A stretch of DNA of 64,000 nucleotides, from positions 6,138,001 through 6,202,000 of the forward strand of contig OY782765.1 in assembly GCA_963678275.1 (NCBI GenBank). Reading direction: 5' to 3'. The DNA is from G963677445 sp963678275. Its GTDB lineage: Bacteria > Bacteroidota > Ignavibacteria > Ignavibacteriales > Melioribacteraceae. Shown piece after piece: positions 46,935-56,134 of this stretch (within the stretch, counting starts at the first letter, position 1; every line of letters begins with the position of its first letter). The translations under genes and the position numbers were made by a program. The notes under the pieces were generated by a model. The model had not been told where the DNA came from. It searched no databases and was given only the letters and a program-made list of their open reading frames with translations.

Positions 46935-47573
46935 TTAACGGCATACAACAAGCATATCCTCGCACTTCGTAATTTTTTCCTCGGTGAGTCCTTTTTCGAG
47001 CATATTCTTATAAAGTTCCTGAGCATCTTTAAGGGGAATATTGCCGCTTAAAGTTTCCTCAAGTATTCCGTCGCATGATTTATCGATAAAGAGGGAAATA
47101 ATCGGAAGCTCCTTATCTTTTTCCGTTATCCTGAATTTGTTGAAAGGAACGGCGTCGCCGGGCTGAAAAGTTTTTATTTCAAGATTATACTTTGTGAGGG
47201 AACAGCAATAAGTATGATTAGCCGGTTCGGTTTCTTCAAGCAGATTCTCACTTGCCAGCAGAGCCAGACCATAGTCGTAAATCATCTGGGCTTCATCCAT
47301 ATCGGCTTCACCCAGCATTATATCATCAATGATCCGGTCCCTGTCATAGTCCGCGGCATAAAACTTTTTGCAGAGCAGTTCATTCCTCGGTTCCACATCT
47401 TTTGCCTGGTAAATTGATCTGATCTTATATGTATCACCCTGGAAGTCAAATTTGAATGTTGATACTTTGTCGGCGCATTCGTTTCCTGAGCAGCCGGCAA
47501 GAAAAGAAAATAATATTGCCATGATAATAGAAAAAAAGGCAATATTGACTCTGTTTTTATTTTTGTTCCTCAT
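46935..47573 (-). CDS. Lipoprotein with two EF-hand/dockerin-like repeats
   Basis: A 212-residue protein with a lipoprotein signal (FFSIIMAILFSFLAGC, lipobox LAGC, Cys28). Two segments are related: around residues 73-110 (ADYDRDRIIDDIMLGEADMD then EAQMIYDYGLALL) and around 160-198 (IDKSCDGILEETLSGNIPLK then DAQELYKNMLEKGL). Each has a D-x-D/x-x-D/G calcium-loop-like start and a D/E-A-Q-x-(I/L)-Y helix, as in dockerin or EF-hand units. It may bind calcium at the cell envelope. I do not recognise a named family. It stands alone between the insertion sequence region and the cytochrome operon. Six cysteines besides the lipid one could form disulfides. Confidence 0.75.
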   Translation of the reverse strand: MRNKNKNRVNIAFFSIIMAILFSFLAGCSGNECADKVSTFKFDFQGDTYKIRSIYQAKDVEPRNELLCKKFYAADYDRDRIIDDIMLGEADMDEAQMIYDYGLALLASENLLEETEPANHTYCCSLTKYNLEIKTFQPGDAVPFNKFRITEKDKELPIISLFIDKSCDGILEETLSGNIPLKDAQELYKNMLEKGLTEEKITKCEDMLVVCR

Positions 47574-47953
47574 TTTAACATCTCCTGTTTTTACCGATTC
47601 AGTTGAAAAATGATTGATGAATCACGCGCGATAATGTTCAGGTTATATGGAGATCGGGGAGGAAAATATTCAATAGCCGAGAATGCTGATTCAGGCAGAT
47701 GCCGGGATAGTTTTATATTTTTCCCTACACTGTCAACTATATTATAATAAAGAGTTTTTGTTATGTCAAGCCAAAACGGAAGAGGGGATGAAAAAATGAA
47801 TAGCGAATTCGATTTTTCAGTAATGCCCGTGACATTTTGTGGGGAATGAACAGGCTTTTCTACCGATTAGTCCCGGCTTAAGGCAGGTTAGGCGCAGAAA
47901 AGGCGCGCTGAATAAAATGAAAATAATCCCCGCCGGATGGATTTAGCAAGATT
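47574..47953. other. Intergenic region without recognisable gene
   Basis: These 380 bp separate the end of the cytochrome operon from the lipoprotein gene start. The part near 47574 must hold the lipoprotein promoter. No clear hairpin with T-run, repeat family or coding frame was seen. Confidence 0.6.
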
Positions 47954-49531
47954 TCAGATCCTGTAGTTAACGCCTGTGTAAAATCTCGTATATGTGATCT
48001 TTTCCTCAAATATTCCCTCATAACTAATAAAAAGATTCAGGGCTGAAAGAATTCCTGAATTCAGGTCGATGGAAATTATATTTTGTTTCAGCGTATAATC
48101 GCTCCGGGAATATTGATAATTCACATTCCGGTAATTCAGGGTCAAGGAGCCCAGGATAAAATTTATTTCCTTTGATAATCGGATTCCGGCAATTATCCCA
48201 TCGATCCAGGGGGTATTGAGTGAATTAATACTTACAGATGCCGAGCCGCGGAGATATGGTATATAAGAATAGCTGAAAAAGGCGCCGTAATTTTTGGAAG
48301 ATTCGGCATCCCCTTCTTTTGACCTGAAACCGCCGGTTATTCCAATATTCATTTTTCGGGTCAGCCTGTAATTAATCCTGGTTCTGAATCCCTGCCTCAG
48401 GGAAGTATCGAGGAGGCTGTCGGCGAAGGATTTATATGTTTCGTAATAAATTACATTTTTACGGGCGTCATAAGAGAGAGTGATGGAGAGAGGTCTTTCG
48501 GAATATCGCAGCGAAATATATGAACCTGTGAATGAAAGAGAATTTTTTTCCACCCCGTTTTCTCTTTTGTAGAGATCAAGTTCTCCTGAAACGAACATAA
48601 AAATATCGGGGATAAGGTAGTTTGTATGCTGAAAATAAATAAATCTCCGGTCAGTATTAAAATTATTGGTTTGGTTGACAACCGAAACGGAGTTTTCCAT
48701 CGGGCCGGAACTCAGGCTGTCTTTTCGCGCGTAATAAAGACCATACTGGAAAAGTTTGATGTTATATCCGTAATTTGTAAAATCGGGTCTGGAGCCCGCG
48801 ACAATGCCGAAATAATTATTGCCCGTATGGTATTCGGCGTCAAGGCCATCATAGGCCCCCAGGTTGGATATTTTTCTGTTAATTTTCCGGCCTGCTGAAA
48901 TTCTGACCTTATCACTAATTCTATATCCGAGATTAAATGAATATATTTTCAGAGCGTCGCCAGGATTTTTGCTAACCTCTTCCCACTCTGTTGTCCTGTA
49001 TCTGAAAATCATGTAGGAGTCAAATGACAATTTTGGAGTGTATAATTTATCGGCAGAAAGAGAAAACCTGTATTTCCATCGTTGTGTTCCTTTATCGCCC
49101 GGTAGATTTGATTGAAAGGAATAACTGTTAAGGGAAAATTTACCCCGTATATTTTTCTCTTCCCTTTTTTTTCTGTTTACCGGTATATATTCCCTGCTCT
49201 CCTTTTTTTTCTCAGCTTCTTTTCCGGTGACTTTTTCTTCGGTTTTTTTTGTCTCTTTAGCGTAAATCACTGACCCGGGAGAAAAATTTGTTTGACTAAT
49301 ATTTTCCGCTGCAACCGAGGATGATGATTTATACCTGATTACCAGGGCGGCAATCATTTTTCCATTATCCGAATAAAAAAGTGTATCTCCCCCGGAAAAT
49401 CCTTCTGTCGAATCAAATTTTATATATATATGCCGGCTGGAAAGGTATGTCACCTCACCCTTAATAAATTCACCGTTTTGCGCGGAAAGAAATCCCGCGA
49501 GAAAAAAAATGAAAATCAGAAAAAATTTCAT
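47954..49531 (-). CDS. Outer-membrane beta-barrel-like protein of the cytochrome operon
   Basis: A 525-residue exported protein (signal MKFFLIFIFFLAGFLSAQ). Residues about 22-92 look like a small beta domain (FIKGEVTYLSSRHIYIKFDS). A Lys/Glu-rich linker (about 93-128) follows, then about 395 residues of alternating amphipathic strands with many aromatic residues and tight turns, ending in the strand FYTGVNYRI, as expected of an outer-membrane barrel. No CxxCH motif is present. The start overlaps the stop of the 49-heme cytochrome as ATGA, so it is the last gene of that operon. By position it could be the porin sleeve of an outer-membrane cytochrome conduit, like MtrB or PioB in other bacteria, but no direct similarity to them is evident. 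Confidence 0.75.
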   Translation of the reverse strand: MKFFLIFIFFLAGFLSAQNGEFIKGEVTYLSSRHIYIKFDSTEGFSGGDTLFYSDNGKMIAALVIRYKSSSSVAAENISQTNFSPGSVIYAKETKKTEEKVTGKEAEKKKESREYIPVNRKKREEKNIRGKFSLNSYSFQSNLPGDKGTQRWKYRFSLSADKLYTPKLSFDSYMIFRYRTTEWEEVSKNPGDALKIYSFNLGYRISDKVRISAGRKINRKISNLGAYDGLDAEYHTGNNYFGIVAGSRPDFTNYGYNIKLFQYGLYYARKDSLSSGPMENSVSVVNQTNNFNTDRRFIYFQHTNYLIPDIFMFVSGELDLYKRENGVEKNSLSFTGSYISLRYSERPLSITLSYDARKNVIYYETYKSFADSLLDTSLRQGFRTRINYRLTRKMNIGITGGFRSKEGDAESSKNYGAFFSYSYIPYLRGSASVSINSLNTPWIDGIIAGIRLSKEINFILGSLTLNYRNVNYQYSRSDYTLKQNIISIDLNSGILSALNLFISYEGIFEEKITYTRFYTGVNYRI

Positions 49532-52500
49532 TTATTTATCCTGGGTACTGGTTTAAAATTGAATTTTTCATCTCCGTCAGGATGACAATCAAAACAGGCC
49601 TGGCTGTTATAGATATAACCGGGCACTTCATCATGTTCCTCATCCATATCAGCCTGATTGTGTTCATGACAGTTAATGCATGAGAACACAGAAAAGTTTC
49701 CCGGGGTTATGTGACAATCTGTGCACTGATTCCATTCACCTTCATGTTCACCCGAATAGATCGGGAAATACTGATTGTCATGATCGAAGGTGGATGGAAT
49801 CCAGGAGTTAACAGTATGACACACTTCACAATCGACCGGAAATCCGGCGAGAGCATGATTCGGATTTGTTGTGGAATTGTAATCATCCAGATGGCATCCC
49901 TGGCACTCATCCGGAGTGTTGACATAATTGCCCGCGTGGCAATCGAAACAATTATCCGCAATTGCCGAATGGGCCCCGAGAAGTGGATAATAATTACTGT
50001 GAACCGGGAATAACGCCGGTTCCCAGCCGGGATTTGTCGAATGGCAGCTTTGGCATTCCTGGGAAATAGAAAGCGCCTGGTGATCAGGATTGGAAGCTGA
50101 CTGATAATTTTGCAGATGGCAGTCAACACAAACTGAAGAAGTGCCCGAATATCCCGAAGTGTGACATTGATCGCAGGCTGTCGCGAGGTGCGCACCGGTC
50201 AGTGGGAAACTTGTATTATCATGATCGAATGTGGCATTTTGCCAGGTCTGTGTATCATGACATAACAGACAATCGGTCGGATAACTTTGTGAAAGATGGT
50301 CGGGAGCGGAGGCAAATTGTTCGGAATGACACGAATAACAATCTCCCGATAAACCTCCCGTTGTTCCCTGGTGGCAATCGGAACATTGTATCTGGATATG
50401 GGCTCCGTCAAGTGTAAATCCTGTTGAGGAATGAATAAAAGTTGAGGGTATCCATGAGTCTGCTATATGACAATCCTGGCAATCATTGCTCAAACCGGCA
50501 GAGAGATGATCCGGATTTTGTGCCGAGGAGTAATCATCATTATGACATGAAAAACATTCCGCCGGTGTATTCTGATATCCGGATGAATGACATTCCGAAC
50601 AGTCTGTCTGAACATGAGCGCCGGTGAGGGGAAATGCTGAAGCTGAATGGTTAAACGATCCCTCGGCTGTCCCGTCTGGATGGCAGGCGAGGCATTCCTG
50701 GCTGATATAAATATAACCCTGCACTTCCTGATGCTCCTCATCCATTTCCTGCTGATTATGTTCATGACAGGTAGTGCATTCAAATATCGCGTAATTCTGC
50801 TGGTTGGTATGGCAATCTGCGCATATGTCCCATTCCCCGGCATGTTCCCCTGTATAAATGGGGAAATAACCGGCGTCATGATCAAACTGGGCCGGCTGCC
50901 ATGCCTGTGTTGAGTGGCATTCTTCGCAGTCGGTTCCAAAGCCCGCGCCTGAATGAGCGGGATTTGTTGTACTATTATAATCAGTTTCATGGCATCCGAG
51001 GCATGTTTCAGGAGTTGTGGTATAGTTGCCGTTATGACATGAAGCGCAATCTGTCGATATCGCCAGGTGTCCTCCGGTCAGGGGATAAACCTGGTCATGC
51101 ACAGGAAATTCAGCGGGCTGCCAGCCAGGCTGTTCGGTGTGGCAGTCAGCGCAGTCTTCAGATAATCCGAGCCCGGTATGTGATGGATTCTGCGCCGACT
51201 GGTAATCCTCCATATGGCAGGTTGAGCACAATGTCTGGATGCCGGTAAGGCTGTTTTCATGGCAGTCCGCGCATTTTGTGTCGGAATGGGCTCCCTGCAG
51301 GGCAAATCCTGTAAGATTATGATCATAGATAATATTTAACCACACACCTGTTTCATGACAGCTTTCACATTCCAAAGGATAGTTATGCGCTGAATGGAGA
51401 GGAGCGGCGGAATAATCTTCCTGGTGGCAGCTTTGACACTCGACGCTGATATTCTGATAACCCCCCGAATGACAGTCGGCGCATTCGGCGGTTATATGAG
51501 AACCGGTCAGAGGGAAATTGCTTGTCGCGTGATTAAACGATCCTTCTTCTTCGCCGGTCGGGTGACAGGCAAGGCATTCGATGCTCTGGTATATATAGCC
51601 ATCAACGCCCCTGTGTTCCTCATCCATGTCAGTCCGGTTATGTTCATGGCAGGTGGTGCAATCAAAAAGAGTGTAGTCTGACTGGTTGTTGTGGCAGTCG
51701 GAACACAAATCCCATTCACCTGCATGGGAACCGCTATTAATGGGAAACCAAGGTGAATCATGATCGAAATTCGCGGGGGTCCAGGAGGATGAATTATGGC
51801 ACTCTTCACAATTTGCGCTGAATCCAGCGCCTGTATGATCAGGATCGCCGACACTTTGCATATCCGGAAGATGACAGGCTGAACATTCACTGTTTGTTCC
51901 TGAAAAACCATCGGTATGACAATCCCCGCAAGCCGCTGTCGTATGAGCGCCGGTCAGGGGAAAGTTTGTTGTGCTGTGGTTTATACCTCCATCTTCATCC
52001 CCGGTCGGATGGCAGTCGAAGCAGGCGGAACTGATATATTGGTAGCCATTTATTCCCCCGTGTTCATCATCCATTTCGGTTCTGTTATGTTCATGACAAT
52101 CCACGCAGGTAAAAACCGCGTAATCGGCCGGGTTGGTATGGCAGTCGGAACAATTATCCCATTCATTGTTATGATTCCCCGAATAAATTGGGAAAAACTG
52201 CCCGTCATGATCGAATGTCGCCGGTATCCAGGCTGTATTATTATGGCAGCTTTCACAATCAGTGGAAAACATAACGGTTGAATGCGCCGGGTTCATCGTA
52301 TTATCGTAATCATTTTTATGGCATCCGTAACACTCATTCGGCGTGTTGACATAACCTGATTCATGACATGAAGCGCACTCATTCCTGATCAGGTTGTGCG
52401 CCCCGGTAAGGGGGTAAAAATCATCGTGTCGGCTGAATGAGGCAGGCTGCCATCCGGGGGAGGTTGTATGACATTCAGCGCAATTTACCGGAAAGCTTAA

Positions 52501-53226
52501 TTCAGCGTGATTTGGCTGAGTAGTGGAATTATAGTCTGCCTGATGACAGGTTACACATTCTGTTGAAAGCCCGGCAAATGATCCCTGGTTGTGGCAGCTA
52601 AAACAATTATCCAGATCATGTCCACCAGTCAGAGGGAAAAAGTCATGCATAAAATCGCCCGCGGCCCAGCCTGTTGAATATAAATTATGGCAGCTTTCGC
52701 AATCGGAGGAAAAACCTGAAGCCTGGTGAGGAGGATTTTTTGTCGCGAGATAGTCATTCCTGTGACAGTCAATACATTCGGTCCCCAATGGCTGGAATTT
52801 TAATATGTTGTATTCTTTATGACAGTCTTCACAGTTATCATTGTTATGCGCGCCGATTAGGGGAAACCGGGACAATTCATGAATCTGGCTGATATTTTTT
52901 ACCAGCCAGCTTTCGGGTGTATGGCAGTTTTCGCAATTTTTACCGGTTGTTCCCTGGTGAATATCCTGGTGACAGGAAAAACAATCACTATTGGTTTCAG
53001 AGAACCTCAGATTTTCGTGGCAGCCGCGGCAATTGGTATACTGATGACTTCCGTCCAGTTCAAACCCGGTGGATGAATGGTCAAACTTTAATAATTCACC
53101 CTTTATTTGCCAGCTTTCGGGATTATGGCAGTTATCACATTCGATATTAAAACTTTCTCCGTGAGGCGATTGGCCAGATAACAAACCGGAAAAAAAGAGA
53201 ATAATTATGAATGACAATTTTCGCAT
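49528..53226 (-). CDS. Giant multiheme c-type cytochrome with 49 CxxCH motifs
   Basis: A 1232-residue exported protein (signal MRKLSFIIILFFSGLLSGQS). I count 49 CxxCH heme-binding motifs, one about every 25 residues, from CDNCH near residue 30 to CFDCH near 1215. Between them recur FPLTGAH, FDHD and EHN segments whose histidines would supply the distal ligands. The sequence is built of duplicated blocks: a unit of about six hemes (W-x-PA-x-FDHD, FPIYSG-x-H, EWD-x-CSDCH, CHEHN, GYIY, CHP-x-G) appears four times. It should lie in the periplasm or on the cell surface after type II-like maturation; no membrane helix or lipobox follows the signal. It starts 22 bp inside the 20-heme gene and ends with an ATGA overlap to the barrel gene. 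The likely role is long-range electron transfer. Confidence 0.93.
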   Translation of the reverse strand: MRKLSFIIILFFSGLLSGQSPHGESFNIECDNCHNPESWQIKGELLKFDHSSTGFELDGSHQYTNCRGCHENLRFSETNSDCFSCHQDIHQGTTGKNCENCHTPESWLVKNISQIHELSRFPLIGAHNNDNCEDCHKEYNILKFQPLGTECIDCHRNDYLATKNPPHQASGFSSDCESCHNLYSTGWAAGDFMHDFFPLTGGHDLDNCFSCHNQGSFAGLSTECVTCHQADYNSTTQPNHAELSFPVNCAECHTTSPGWQPASFSRHDDFYPLTGAHNLIRNECASCHESGYVNTPNECYGCHKNDYDNTMNPAHSTVMFSTDCESCHNNTAWIPATFDHDGQFFPIYSGNHNNEWDNCSDCHTNPADYAVFTCVDCHEHNRTEMDDEHGGINGYQYISSACFDCHPTGDEDGGINHSTTNFPLTGAHTTAACGDCHTDGFSGTNSECSACHLPDMQSVGDPDHTGAGFSANCEECHNSSSWTPANFDHDSPWFPINSGSHAGEWDLCSDCHNNQSDYTLFDCTTCHEHNRTDMDEEHRGVDGYIYQSIECLACHPTGEEEGSFNHATSNFPLTGSHITAECADCHSGGYQNISVECQSCHQEDYSAAPLHSAHNYPLECESCHETGVWLNIIYDHNLTGFALQGAHSDTKCADCHENSLTGIQTLCSTCHMEDYQSAQNPSHTGLGLSEDCADCHTEQPGWQPAEFPVHDQVYPLTGGHLAISTDCASCHNGNYTTTPETCLGCHETDYNSTTNPAHSGAGFGTDCEECHSTQAWQPAQFDHDAGYFPIYTGEHAGEWDICADCHTNQQNYAIFECTTCHEHNQQEMDEEHQEVQGYIYISQECLACHPDGTAEGSFNHSASAFPLTGAHVQTDCSECHSSGYQNTPAECFSCHNDDYSSAQNPDHLSAGLSNDCQDCHIADSWIPSTFIHSSTGFTLDGAHIQIQCSDCHQGTTGGLSGDCYSCHSEQFASAPDHLSQSYPTDCLLCHDTQTWQNATFDHDNTSFPLTGAHLATACDQCHTSGYSGTSSVCVDCHLQNYQSASNPDHQALSISQECQSCHSTNPGWEPALFPVHSNYYPLLGAHSAIADNCFDCHAGNYVNTPDECQGCHLDDYNSTTNPNHALAGFPVDCEVCHTVNSWIPSTFDHDNQYFPIYSGEHEGEWNQCTDCHITPGNFSVFSCINCHEHNQADMDEEHDEVPGYIYNSQACFDCHPDGDEKFNFKPVPRINK

Positions 53227-54788
53227 TTTATCTCTTCAAATTTAAATTTAAGGTATTTTAATCCGTCATGTTCTATTTCCCTGTGACATTGCCTGCATGG
53301 AACATTTTGATGCGCTCCTTCAAGTCTGAACCGGCTGTTATTATGATTGAAAAGAACAGGGTTCCAATTATATGGTGTATGACAGGCTGCGCAATTTGTT
53401 TTGCTATCTTCGATGAACTGTCCCGCGTGAATATCAGTATGGCAGTTTTCACAATTGTTTCCGGTTCCGGCAAAAGTATAACTTTTTGTAATTCCTTCTG
53501 AACTGATATGGCAGGAGGCGCAGAGCGTTTCTTTATGTTTGCCCGCCAGGGGGAATTTTGTCCGGGAATGATCAAAGTTTATGAAATCCCAGGAATTTGT
53601 GTTATGACAAAAAACGCAGCCTTCTTTCTCCAGGAATTTTTCATGAAGGCTTTCGCCGTGAGGATTATCGTGACAGGATACACATTTGCCGGCCAGAGTA
53701 AAATTCCAGTCATCTCCCTTTTTATGGCATGAAAAACAGGGAAGAGCGAGATGGCCGCCGGTAAGAGGGAAACGGGATTTATTGTGTTGTTCAAGAGAAT
53801 AAAAGGAAGGGGAGAAGCCGTCAACGGTATGACAGGTTCCGCAATCTTGTGTCTCACCGGAAGTATTCAGGAATCTTCCGGTGTGAAAATCCTGGTGGCA
53901 ATCTGTGCATTTCTCAAATGCCGGTTTTGAGGAATTATTTTCACCGTGACAATTTTTGCATAATACAGCGCTGTGCCTGCCAACCAGTGGGAATCTTGTC
54001 AGGTTATGATCAAAATTCCCGGCTGCTTTAATTGCGCGGAAAGAAGCGGTAGAGTGACATCTGCCGCAGTTTTTGCCAAATTTTCCTGCGTGCGGATCAG
54101 TATGGCAATCGATACATCGGCCGAAAGCGACACCACTGAATTGCTGAAATTTCCTTTCATCCTCAAATGTAATTTTATGACACTTCTCACAGGATAAATT
54201 AAGATGAGCTCCCGTAAGGGGAAACCGGGCGGCGGCATGGTCAAATTTTGAAGCGGGAATAAATTTTTCGTTGTTATGACAACTGAGGCAGTTATTATCG
54301 AGTGTGGATTTATGATAATCGGGGTGACAGGAGAGGCAATTTTTTTCAAGCCCCAGGAATGTTTTTTCTCTCTTTTTTATCTCTTCATTTCTTATATGTC
54401 CCGGCTTATGGCAATTGCCGCATTCGAGCGCTGAATGGGCTCCGATAAGGTCGTAACCTGTAAGAGAATGGTCAAAACTTTCAGTATCGAAGCGGACAAT
54501 CCGGAAGTTTCGGCCATGGTGTTCATTATGGCAGTTATAACATTTGTCATTTTTTACTTCTTCCGACGCGTGATAACCTCTGCCATCAACAATCAGCTGG
54601 CTTATTTCATCATGGCAGTCAAGGCATTTTTTGTTGGTTACCTCTTCACCCAGTTCATGACATTTAGTGCAGTTGCTGATACCCTCAAGGGACGCGTGAG
54701 CGCTTGTGAGTTCCCCGGGGGAAATCTGTGCCCGAATAACAATTCCGGCAGCAAAAAATAAAAAAAATATCAGTTTTGATGTTTTAAT
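53205..54788 (-). CDS. Multiheme c-type cytochrome with 20 CxxCH motifs and an apparent ATT start
   Basis: A continuous 528-codon frame (527 residues) that contains no ATG, GTG or TTG codon at all. The best start is ATT at 54788-54786: it is preceded by GGAGAGGCGGT, with GGAG seven bases upstream, and gives a proper signal peptide (KTSKLIFFLFFAAGIVIRAQ) with basic N end. A CTG at 54773 would lose the basic residues. Twenty CxxCH motifs follow, from CTKCH to CENCH three residues from the end, with FDH, RFPL-x-GxH and CHxDxHxG segments between. The predicted mature protein has no methionine. It overlaps the Fe-S flavoprotein gene by 19 bp and the 49-heme gene by 22 bp, so translation is probably coupled. 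AUU is a known rare initiator (infC and pcnB of Escherichia coli). An ATG changed by sequencing error is the main alternative. Confidence 0.88.
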   Translation of the reverse strand: MKTSKLIFFLFFAAGIVIRAQISPGELTSAHASLEGISNCTKCHELGEEVTNKKCLDCHDEISQLIVDGRGYHASEEVKNDKCYNCHNEHHGRNFRIVRFDTESFDHSLTGYDLIGAHSALECGNCHKPGHIRNEEIKKREKTFLGLEKNCLSCHPDYHKSTLDNNCLSCHNNEKFIPASKFDHAAARFPLTGAHLNLSCEKCHKITFEDERKFQQFSGVAFGRCIDCHTDPHAGKFGKNCGRCHSTASFRAIKAAGNFDHNLTRFPLVGRHSAVLCKNCHGENNSSKPAFEKCTDCHQDFHTGRFLNTSGETQDCGTCHTVDGFSPSFYSLEQHNKSRFPLTGGHLALPCFSCHKKGDDWNFTLAGKCVSCHDNPHGESLHEKFLEKEGCVFCHNTNSWDFINFDHSRTKFPLAGKHKETLCASCHISSEGITKSYTFAGTGNNCENCHTDIHAGQFIEDSKTNCAACHTPYNWNPVLFNHNNSRFRLEGAHQNVPCRQCHREIEHDGLKYLKFKFEEIKCENCHS

Positions 54789-56116
54789 ACCGCCTCTCCG
54801 AATTTTTTGGTTATTGTTATTCCTGTCCGTTCCAGAAATTTATTGGGGAGTTCTCCGCCGGCAAAAATATAAACAATGTCATTTCTTAGTTTATATTCTC
54901 CATTGGGGCCCGATATTTCAACACTTTCAGGCATTATTTTTTTCAGGGTAGTATTATAAGCTATTTCAAGTTTTCCCGATTCGGAATATTTTTCTACTTT
55001 TTCAAGGTTTTTCGGTTTTATTCTCTTAAAGCTCTCACCACGGTATGATATTGTAACATTGTTTCCTTCATCCGAGAGCATCAGCGCATTTTCAATAGCC
55101 GAATCTCCTCCGCCTACAACAATAATATCCTGATTTTTTATTAGTTCAGGTTCAAGGAGCCGGTAAAATACCTTTTCACTTTTTTCTCCTTCAATTCCGA
55201 GTTTGCGTGGTGAACCTCTCCTTCCGATTGAGAGGAGAACAGTATTGCTTTTGTATTTATTTTTATTTGTCTCAATTTCAAAAATTTTATTTACTGGTGT
55301 AATTTTTTCAACTTTTTCCCCTTCAGCTATCTCAATCCCTCCTTTTGTTATTGCCTCATTCCAAATAGTTATTAGTTCGGTTTTGGATGTTTCACTCAAT
55401 TTCACTTTTCCGTAAAATGGCAGCTCCATACTGCTTGTCATAACCACTTTTTGCCTTGGAAAGGAAAACACTGTCCCCCCGATTGAATCCTGTTCGACAG
55501 TTTTATAACTCAGTCCAAGTTTTTTAGAATTCAGGGTGGCGGATATACCGGCCGGGCCAGCTCCGATAACAAAAATATCAAATATGCCTTCCTCTCCTTT
55601 TTTACCATGTTTATTGAGGATATTTTCAACTGCCTGTTTACCCTGTTCAACGGCATTTTTAATCAAACCCATACCTCCCAGTTCACCCGCGATGTATATA
55701 CCTTCAACATTTGTTTCAAACGTTTGTGAAATATGAGGCAGCTCCACACCCCTTTTTTCGGTTCCCATAACCAGGGTAATAGCCTCAACCGGGCAGGCGT
55801 GAAAACACGCGCCGTGACCAACACATCTTGAGGCGTTTATTGTTGTAGCTCGGCCATTTACGATTCCGAGAATATCTTTTTCCGGACACGCGGCAATACA
55901 GCCGCCGCTTCCTATGCAGATATCCTGATCAACAACGGGGTGAAGCGAATGAGGTTCAAAAAAGCCGGTCTCTATCGCCTTTTTAATCTTTTCGGAAACG
56001 GCATCCGAGCTTTTTTTCTTTTTTCGAAGGTAAAAGAAAACTATAAATATTATCAATAAAAGGATAAACGAATAAGATATCACATTTTCGAAAAAAACTT
56101 CTGTTTCAGGATTCAT
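54770..56116 (-). CDS. Membrane-anchored Fe-S/FAD NAD(P)-binding oxidoreductase
   Basis: A 448-residue protein with one N-terminal membrane helix (about 13-30) and a basic stop-transfer, so the rest is cytoplasmic. Residues 63-115 are a ferredoxin-like domain in which both motifs lack the second cysteine: C67-IGS-GG-C73-IAA-C77-P and C98-VGH-GA-C104-FHA-C108-P. This is a known variant pattern and might hold 3Fe-4S clusters. From 180 on it is a two-domain FAD/NAD(P)H fold (VIGAGPAGISAT and DIIVVGGGDSAIENAL) close to thioredoxin reductase but without the CxxC pair. It lies between cytochrome b and the multiheme genes, so it probably moves electrons between NAD(P)H and the membrane cytochrome. 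Direction is unknown. Confidence 0.88.
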   Translation of the reverse strand: MNPETEVFFENVISYSFILLLIIFIVFFYLRKKKKSSDAVSEKIKKAIETGFFEPHSLHPVVDQDICIGSGGCIAACPEKDILGIVNGRATTINASRCVGHGACFHACPVEAITLVMGTEKRGVELPHISQTFETNVEGIYIAGELGGMGLIKNAVEQGKQAVENILNKHGKKGEEGIFDIFVIGAGPAGISATLNSKKLGLSYKTVEQDSIGGTVFSFPRQKVVMTSSMELPFYGKVKLSETSKTELITIWNEAITKGGIEIAEGEKVEKITPVNKIFEIETNKNKYKSNTVLLSIGRRGSPRKLGIEGEKSEKVFYRLLEPELIKNQDIIVVGGGDSAIENALMLSDEGNNVTISYRGESFKRIKPKNLEKVEKYSESGKLEIAYNTTLKKIMPESVEISGPNGEYKLRNDIVYIFAGGELPNKFLERTGITITKKFGEAVLKHQN

Positions 56117-56134
56117 ATATTATCCGGCATTAGA

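Noticed and set aside
49528..54761. Many alternative reading frames on both strands across the cytochrome genes
   Set aside because: They lie in the wrong frame relative to the dense CxxCH codons and encode basic, low-complexity products; the repetitive cytochrome DNA keeps shadow frames open.
53205..54788. Reading the 20-heme gene as a pseudogene or as a frameshifted part of the flavoprotein or 49-heme gene
   Set aside because: The frame is open throughout with a signal peptide, a ribosome site and its own stop; both neighbours are complete.
54770..56116. Thioredoxin reductase
   Set aside because: The redox-active CxxC is absent and a ferredoxin domain and membrane anchor are present.
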